Shown here: one piece after another, positions 35,014 to 39,475 of the stretch
Numbering within the stretch: position 1 is the first letter of the stretch
Layout: every line of letters starts with the position of its first letter
Assembly (NCBI GenBank): GCA_005777235.1
Contig: SXND01000092.1
Span: forward strand, 1 to 39,475
Direction of reading: 5' to 3'
Length of the DNA stretch: 39,475 nt
DNA from: Pseudomonadota bacterium
Lineage (GTDB): Bacteria > Tectomicrobia > Entotheonellia > Entotheonellales > Entotheonellaceae
The notes under the pieces: model-generated
The model's input: only the letters and a program-made list of their open reading frames with translations
What the model was told of the DNA's origin: nothing
The model's database searches: none
Program-made: the position numbers and the translations under genes

Positions 35014-36253
35014 TTAACGAATTATGTCTTTCTTGACATTCTCCCCGGTCTGAAGTCCGGGGATTCCGGAGTCCGCAGCAGGAGGTGCACGTTCTTGGTC
35101 GACGACCGGCCTTGAGCCAGCCGCTTCCCGTACCGTGTTTGGGGGCAAGTCATGTGCCCCGTCCGCAGGAGCCTGAAGAACCAGCGGACAGCACCCGCCC
35201 AGCCAATCGCGGATAGGCTGCGCGGCATTGGCATCGGCGTGGGCATGGTAGGGACAGCGTGGACAGGCAAACGCCTGCTTCTTGCGCGAGCCCAGCGCGC
35301 CACAGCGGTGACAACGCTTGCTGGTAGAGGCCGCAGGCACGTGCTCCATGGCGACGCCAGCGAGTTGCGCCTTATAGGTGATGTATTGTTCTCACTGCAA
35401 GAACGGCCAATAGTCCCGGTTCTGCCCTGCGTCAGCCTTCGTTGCCTGGCGTTGTCGGGAACGCGACCGGATACCCGACACGTCTTCCAGACGGATGCCA
35501 GCCCCGCAGCGCTTGCCTAGTGCCACCACGTCTTTCGAGAGGCAGTGATTGCTATGCGCGACGATCCGTCCTTCATGGCGCTCCAGCTTCTGCACCGCAC
35601 GCTGTTTGCCCGCCGCTTGGAGTTGGCGACGGCGGCGGGCGTAGACACGACGGATATGGCGCAGACGCTTGGCTTTCCAGAAGATCACCGGCCCCGCAGG
35701 CGTCACCGCGGCCAGCGGGATATGTTGTCCACGATCGATGCCCATCCAACGGCCTGTTGACTCAGCGTCGGGAACCTCCATCGACACCGAGAGGCAGGCA
35801 TACCAGAGGCCTCGTCTGGAGCACCACAACTTGATGGTCCCTTGGGACGCATGTCCCTTCAAGCATCGCATCAAGCCACCCCTGGTGCGACGCCTGATGG
35901 ACCGCCAGCGGGAGGCGCTTCTTGATGCCCCGGAGCAAGCCAAAGGCTATCGAGTAGGTGGCGCCGACTTTGTGCAAGGGCCAGTTCTGGTTGTTCGTCT
36001 CCAACGGCAGGCACTGAAACTGCTTCACGTGCGTGCGAGCGGTCGCATGACGAATCGTTTGATTGATCCAGGCTGAGCCAATCTCCACATGCGCGAACGC
36101 TTTACTGGTGAGCCGGCGTCTCTCCGCTTTCGGCAAGGCGAGCATCGTATTGGCCGTCCGCGTGTTCAGCGCTTGCAGCTTGGCAAACTCTGCCGCTTTC
36201 GCACGGTTGAGACGGAGAAACGGCAATGTGAGCGTCTTCGTTACAGTGCTCAT
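35014..36253 (-). pseudogene. IS605/IS1341-type TnpB (OrfB), frameshifted and nonsense-mutated
   Basis: The N-terminal part (36253 to about 35850) starts TVTKTLTLPFLRLNRAKAAE and includes KVGATYSIAFGLL. After a frameshift near 35850, the second frame carries RuvC-I WMGIDRGQHIPLAAV, the arginine-rich bridge helix region RRVYARRRRQLQ and RuvC-II IRLEDVSGIRSRSR. A TGA at 35392, where Trp is expected, interrupts WPFLQ-EQYITYKAQLAG. The zinc ribbon CHRCGALGSRKKQAFACPRC and RuvC-III HADANAA follow. The catalytic acids survive, but two lesions kill the protein. No tnpA is present. Confidence 0.85.
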
Positions 36254-36362
36254 GAGGAGAACCTAGCATATCTTGCGTGTATCTATAAGATGTTTTTGCG
36301 GCATACGAGCCGCTCCAACATCCCTCCTGATATCTCCGTCCTGAACGGCGGGGCTTTACGGA
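35035..36362 (-). mobile_element. IS605/IS1341-like element with subterminal hairpins
   Basis: At the right end (minus-strand sense), CCCCGGTCTGAAGTCCGGGG at 35043-35062 is the conserved IS605-group hairpin. At the other side, CCGTCCTGAACGG within 36334-36362 is a similar short stem-loop. The interval encloses the broken tnpB. A TnpB guide (omega) RNA would end near the 35040 end if still transcribed. Confidence 0.65.
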
Positions 36363-36532
36363 GGTCTTGGTAACACACAATGCCGGAGGGGCCACCCCTC
36401 TGGCCTCGACCGCAGACAAAAGGCAAGACAGGGTAGCCTCTCAACGCCTATACTGTGGTGCGTTGTGCTGTATGGCGCAGACGCACGTGCAGTTCCTCTC
36501 TCCCACGGCGCACCTAGCCGGTAGAAAGTTGT

Positions 36533-37714
36533 ATGTATCCACGAGTCACGTTGAATCGCGGGCGCGAACGGCGCCAATATCACGGGCATCCTTGGGTTTA
36601 TGAAGGCGAAATTGTGCAGGTCAGCGGGGAACCGAGTGACGGTGCCGTGGTCGATTGCTACAGCCATGACGGCATCTTTTTAGGCCGGGGTTACTATAAT
36701 AGCCGCTCCAAAATCCGCCTGCGTATCCTGACGCGCCTCATCGATGAGGCCGTCGATACCGACCTACTACGACGGCGTCTCACCTGGGCGTTGGCACGGC
36801 GCCAACGCCTGTACCCGACGGCGACCACCCTGCGCCTGGTACACGCCGAGGGCGATGGCTTGCCGGGCCTGACGGTGGATCGCTACGAGCAGACCCTGGT
36901 GATGCAATGTGCGTCTTTTGGTATGGATCAGCGGCGTGATCTACTCGCCGAGCTGTTGCGTGACCTCACCGGGCTGCGGCACATCTACCTGCGCAATGAT
37001 ATCAGTGCGCGCCGCAATGACGGGTTAGAGCTCGGGCACGATTTTCTGGATGCGCCCTTCCCCACCCGGCTGCCCATCCACGACCATGGCGTGACCTTTG
37101 AAGTCGATCTGGCTGGTGGTCACAAAACCGGGCTGTACCTGGATCAGACGGACAACCATCAGGCGCTGCGTGCCCTGATCCCGCCGGGGGCACGGGTGTT
37201 GGATGGCTGCTGTTATACTGGGGCGTTTAGCGTCCATGCGGCGATGGCGGGGGCGGGGGAAGTTCTCGGGCTGGATACGTCGCAGGCAGTCTTGGAGATT
37301 GCGCAGCGTAATGCCGCCTACAACGGGGTGAGCGACCAGTGTACGTTTGAAGTGGGGAATGTGTTTGACCGCCTGCGTCAGTGGCAGGGCACCGGCCAGA
37401 CGTTTGATGTGATTATTCTCGATCCGCCAGCGTTCACGCACAATCGTGAGGCTCTGGCGAAGGCGATGAGTGGGTACAAGGAAATCAATCTGCGCGCCCT
37501 CAAACTGGTGCATCCGGGCGGGATCCTCGTCACATTTACCTGCTCGTACTACGTAGATCGTCTGCGCTTTGAAGACATGGTGCAGGATGCCGCTGGTGAC
37601 GCCAGGCGCCAACTCATGGTGCGTCAACGCCTCAGCCAGGCTTTACACCATCCGGAGGCCATGGCGATTCCAGAAACCAGCTATCTCAAAGGTCTAGCGG
37701 TCGAGGTGTGGTAG
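36533..37714 (+). CDS. Class I SAM-dependent rRNA methyltransferase (RlmI-like)
   Basis: This is a 393-residue protein. An N-terminal PUA domain (RRQYHGHPWVYEGEIVQVSG) and an EEHEE-like middle domain precede the Rossmann methyltransferase: VLDGCCYTGAFSVHAAMAG (SAM loop), VLGLDTSQAVLEIAQRNA and IILDPPAFTHNREALAKAMS. TCSYYV supplies the Cys expected of m5C enzymes. RlmI methylates C1962 of 23S rRNA; the layout agrees, though close paralogues with other targets exist. The ATG at 36533 has only a weak RBS (GTAGAAAG). Confidence 0.92.
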   Translation: MYPRVTLNRGRERRQYHGHPWVYEGEIVQVSGEPSDGAVVDCYSHDGIFLGRGYYNSRSKIRLRILTRLIDEAVDTDLLRRRLTWALARRQRLYPTATTLRLVHAEGDGLPGLTVDRYEQTLVMQCASFGMDQRRDLLAELLRDLTGLRHIYLRNDISARRNDGLELGHDFLDAPFPTRLPIHDHGVTFEVDLAGGHKTGLYLDQTDNHQALRALIPPGARVLDGCCYTGAFSVHAAMAGAGEVLGLDTSQAVLEIAQRNAAYNGVSDQCTFEVGNVFDRLRQWQGTGQTFDVIILDPPAFTHNREALAKAMSGYKEINLRALKLVHPGGILVTFTCSYYVDRLRFEDMVQDAAGDARRQLMVRQRLSQALHHPEAMAIPETSYLKGLAVEVW

Positions 37715-37739
37715 GCGCGTCTCCCCAGTGCGCGCGGCA

Positions 37740-38735
37740 TCAGGTCTGTTGCTTGCGTTCCTTGGCCAGCGTATGCTGATGCGCCAACCAGGGCACAAAG
37801 TTGGCGCAGATGGCGGCGTAGTGGTCGGCATTATCGACATCAAGCGCACACCCGCCATATGGGGTGATGACTGCCGTGAAACGGGTCTGTAAGAGTTGTG
37901 ACAGGACGCTCGCCACCACCGGCATCTCGAGGAAGAGGGGCCGTAAGACGCGGAGATGCTGCAGCCCTAACACCGTGAGGCAGCGCGCCAGATGTAAACA
38001 CAGATAATAACCAGCGACGCGCAACGAGCCATTCTGGGTCGTGTAGAGTTCCGTAATGACACGCAGAATGTTACGCCATTCGCGTTGATAGCGGAAATTA
38101 TAGACCTTCTGTATGTAGTCCCGGTTCCCAAAGCGCAGGGGTTTGACGAGATGCAAATTATTCTGCCGCACGCGGAGATCGCGCATCGTAAAATAGGCCA
38201 TCTTAATCCCAGGGCGGGTGCCATCCGGGTAGTAGGCGCGTAACACCGCCTCGGTGGAGAAGCCCAGGAAGTAGTCATAGTGCGCCAGATCGCAGCTATC
38301 GACAAAGGCGTCAATCTCCTCCGGCGTGGCCAAAGGAATATCCCCGGGCATAATGAGGATCGCTTTATCGACTGCGGGCGTATCGAGATAGAGGCGCCAA
38401 TCCATCCCTGGTGTATAATCAGGTAGCGTGTGTAAAAAGGCGCTCCAGGCATTCTCGTACAATGTCTGGTCCTGTTCTAAGAGATGTACAGGACGCAGAC
38501 CCCGTACGGGGGTGTGAGGGACGGCAAGCGCCGCCGCCAGTCGAGCGGTATCGCCCACGACGAAGATGCGCTTGGTACACCGCGCTTGCTCAACGGCGCT
38601 GATCACATAGTTGATCAACGGCACCCCGTTGAGGGGCAAGAAGGCCTTGTTATCTCCCAACACAGGACGACTGGCATGGCGGTCGCCAGCTGTGACCACA
38701 ACATCAAGGGTCTGTGACATGGGAAGCATGGTCAT
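37740..38735 (-). CDS. MobA-like NTP transferase domain protein
   Basis: This is a 331-residue protein. The N-terminal GT-A nucleotidyltransferase core is seen in VVVTAGDRHASRPVLGDNKA, FLPLNGVPLINYVISAVEQA and ILIMPGDIPLATPEEIDAFV (metal-binding Asp region). The canonical GGxGTR nucleotide loop is altered (AGDRHASRP), so the substrate is uncertain. The C-terminal half (FTMRDLRVRQNNLHLVKPLR, DVDNADHYAAICANF) resembles NTP-transferase homologues with lipid- or sugar-nucleotide roles. Three close ATGs (38735, 38729, 38720) are possible starts; none has a strong RBS. A long upstream frame to 39152 overlaps the divergent lipoprotein and is rejected. Confidence 0.85.
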   Translation of the reverse strand: MTMLPMSQTLDVVVTAGDRHASRPVLGDNKAFLPLNGVPLINYVISAVEQARCTKRIFVVGDTARLAAALAVPHTPVRGLRPVHLLEQDQTLYENAWSAFLHTLPDYTPGMDWRLYLDTPAVDKAILIMPGDIPLATPEEIDAFVDSCDLAHYDYFLGFSTEAVLRAYYPDGTRPGIKMAYFTMRDLRVRQNNLHLVKPLRFGNRDYIQKVYNFRYQREWRNILRVITELYTTQNGSLRVAGYYLCLHLARCLTVLGLQHLRVLRPLFLEMPVVASVLSQLLQTRFTAVITPYGGCALDVDNADHYAAICANFVPWLAHQHTLAKERKQQT

Positions 38736-38876
38736 GTATCTACGGTCTCGTACGTTAGTGCTCAGCGAGATGGTGCATTGAGCGTCCCGCAGATCTTTGC
38801 TGGGACGATGGCGTACTATACGGGGTAGCGTGAAGAAAATCAATGGGGTTAATATCGCTTGTGCAAAGGGGGTAGT

Positions 38877-39338
38877 GTGTTCTCGCGACGACCACGTCAG
38901 GGTAGTATTCTCCTCGTGCTCCTGAGCATGCTGATGGGATGCACACTCCAAGCGCCCTATATGCGCAGCTGGGATCTCGCCGAAGGCATCAATAATCGCT
39001 GGACGGGTGGCACATTTGATGCGAAAAAATTGTCCGCCGATGAGGCCGCGGTCTACAACGAGCTGGGGACCCCGGAGACGGTACGGTACTTTCGCACGGT
39101 AGAGACGCGGCAACCTGTCTATGCCTGGATCTACCTCAAGCGCGAGCAACACGTCTGGTTCGTAGAAGGCAAGCGTGTCGACTACGTGGCCGTTGATACC
39201 GATACCTCCGGATACACCAAAGAATATCGCGAGACTCTCGAAGACAAGGCCACGACAGGCGGCATCGTCGCTGGCGCGGTGGGAGGGCTCGCGGCGGGTT
39301 TTATCTTTCTGGGGAACAAAATTGGTCTGAGAGACTAG
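38877..39338 (+). CDS. Lipoprotein of unknown function
   Basis: This is a 153-residue protein with a lipoprotein signal peptide: RRPRQ, hydrophobic SILLVLLSMLMG, then Cys22 as the lipidation site. The mature part has DLAEGINNRWTGG, LSADEAAVYNELGTPETVRY and VYAWIYLKREQHVWFVEGKR, which resemble small outer-membrane-associated lipoproteins. The C-terminus is glycine-rich (GGIVAGAVGGLAAGFIFLG), like a glycine-zipper segment. The GTG at 38877 follows AAGGGGGT; an upstream TTG at 38859 is an alternative. Confidence 0.82.
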   Translation: MFSRRPRQGSILLVLLSMLMGCTLQAPYMRSWDLAEGINNRWTGGTFDAKKLSADEAAVYNELGTPETVRYFRTVETRQPVYAWIYLKREQHVWFVEGKRVDYVAVDTDTSGYTKEYRETLEDKATTGGIVAGAVGGLAAGFIFLGNKIGLRD

Positions 39339-39475
39339 TAGCTTATCTTAACTACATAACAGGGTAGAGGCGTTTGAGTGTGATCCGCGCTTTTTCGGTG
39401 GGGCATGGCCAGTCGGCCTTGGTGTGGTTGGTGGGGCGTGCACCCTGCCATGCGGCGCCCTCCCTGGCACGCGGC

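Noticed and set aside
34903-35115. Plus-strand 70-codon frame starting MSNYTFSVSDL
   Set aside because: It runs into the end of the IS605-like element, lacks an RBS and is not recognisable.
38736-39152. N-terminal extension of the MobA-like gene
   Set aside because: It is antisense to the lipoprotein gene and its residues show no family similarity; homologues begin near VVVTAGDR.

Overview
The window is a G+C-rich bacterial chromosome segment. It mixes ordinary housekeeping genes (rplU-rpmA-obgE-proB-rsfS, purF, radC, rlmI-like) with a decayed accessory region. No rRNA, tRNA or CRISPR array was seen. The gene mix suggests a large-genome environmental bacterium: crotonase, dienelactone hydrolase, VOC dioxygenase-like, carboxymuconolactone decarboxylase-like and molybdenum hydroxylase genes, a multi-GAF hybrid kinase, and many dead transposases. 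The transposase types and style resemble Candidatus Entotheonella/Tectomicrobia or delta-proteobacterial relatives, but this is a weak inference because no phylogenetic marker was compared.

Layout. 1-931: IS630-type transposase wreck. 1082-3166: thioredoxin-fold DUF255 protein (YyaL/SPATA20 type). 3190-3333: miniature palindromic element. 3477-6033 (minus): decayed Ig-like/TM/AAA ATPase gene. 6051-7477: decayed IS4-type element ending inside the 3' end of a minus-strand Shedu-like (DUF4263) nuclease gene. That gene lies directly beyond a well-formed integron attC site (8712-8780), with a second cassette-type ORF on the attC's other side. 9354-9602: C-terminal fragment of an amidohydrolase. 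9695-10329: candidate PBECR/DUF4258-like toxin with DUF2283 antitoxin. 10544-11540 (minus): DUF2188 plus a TIR-like protein. This stretch reads as a partly decayed defence and mobile-element island.

12428-20406 holds the most unusual object: three adjacent, co-directional genes. They encode (i) a 1718-residue REC-(GAF)x7-histidine kinase-REC protein, (ii) a REC domain fused to a PF10137-type TIR domain (the NADase-like class known from CBASS Cap12), and (iii) a REC domain fused to a degenerate aminoglycoside-phosphotransferase-like domain and an OmpR-type winged helix. The simplest reading is a phosphorelay that senses small molecules through the GAF array and controls both a TIR effector and a transcription factor.

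20484-23703: crotonase, D-2-hydroxyacid dehydrogenase and a glutamate-1-semialdehyde aminomutase-like enzyme. 23906-27149: ribosomal proteins L21 and L27, ObgE, ProB, RsfS. 27120-29235 (minus): purF and radC. 29428-34355: small-molecule catabolism genes ending with an orphan xanthine-dehydrogenase-family molybdopterin subunit. 34560-34904: beta-propeller remnant. 35014-36362: broken IS605/IS1341-type tnpB element. 36533-39338: RlmI-like methyltransferase, MobA-like nucleotidyltransferase and a lipoprotein.
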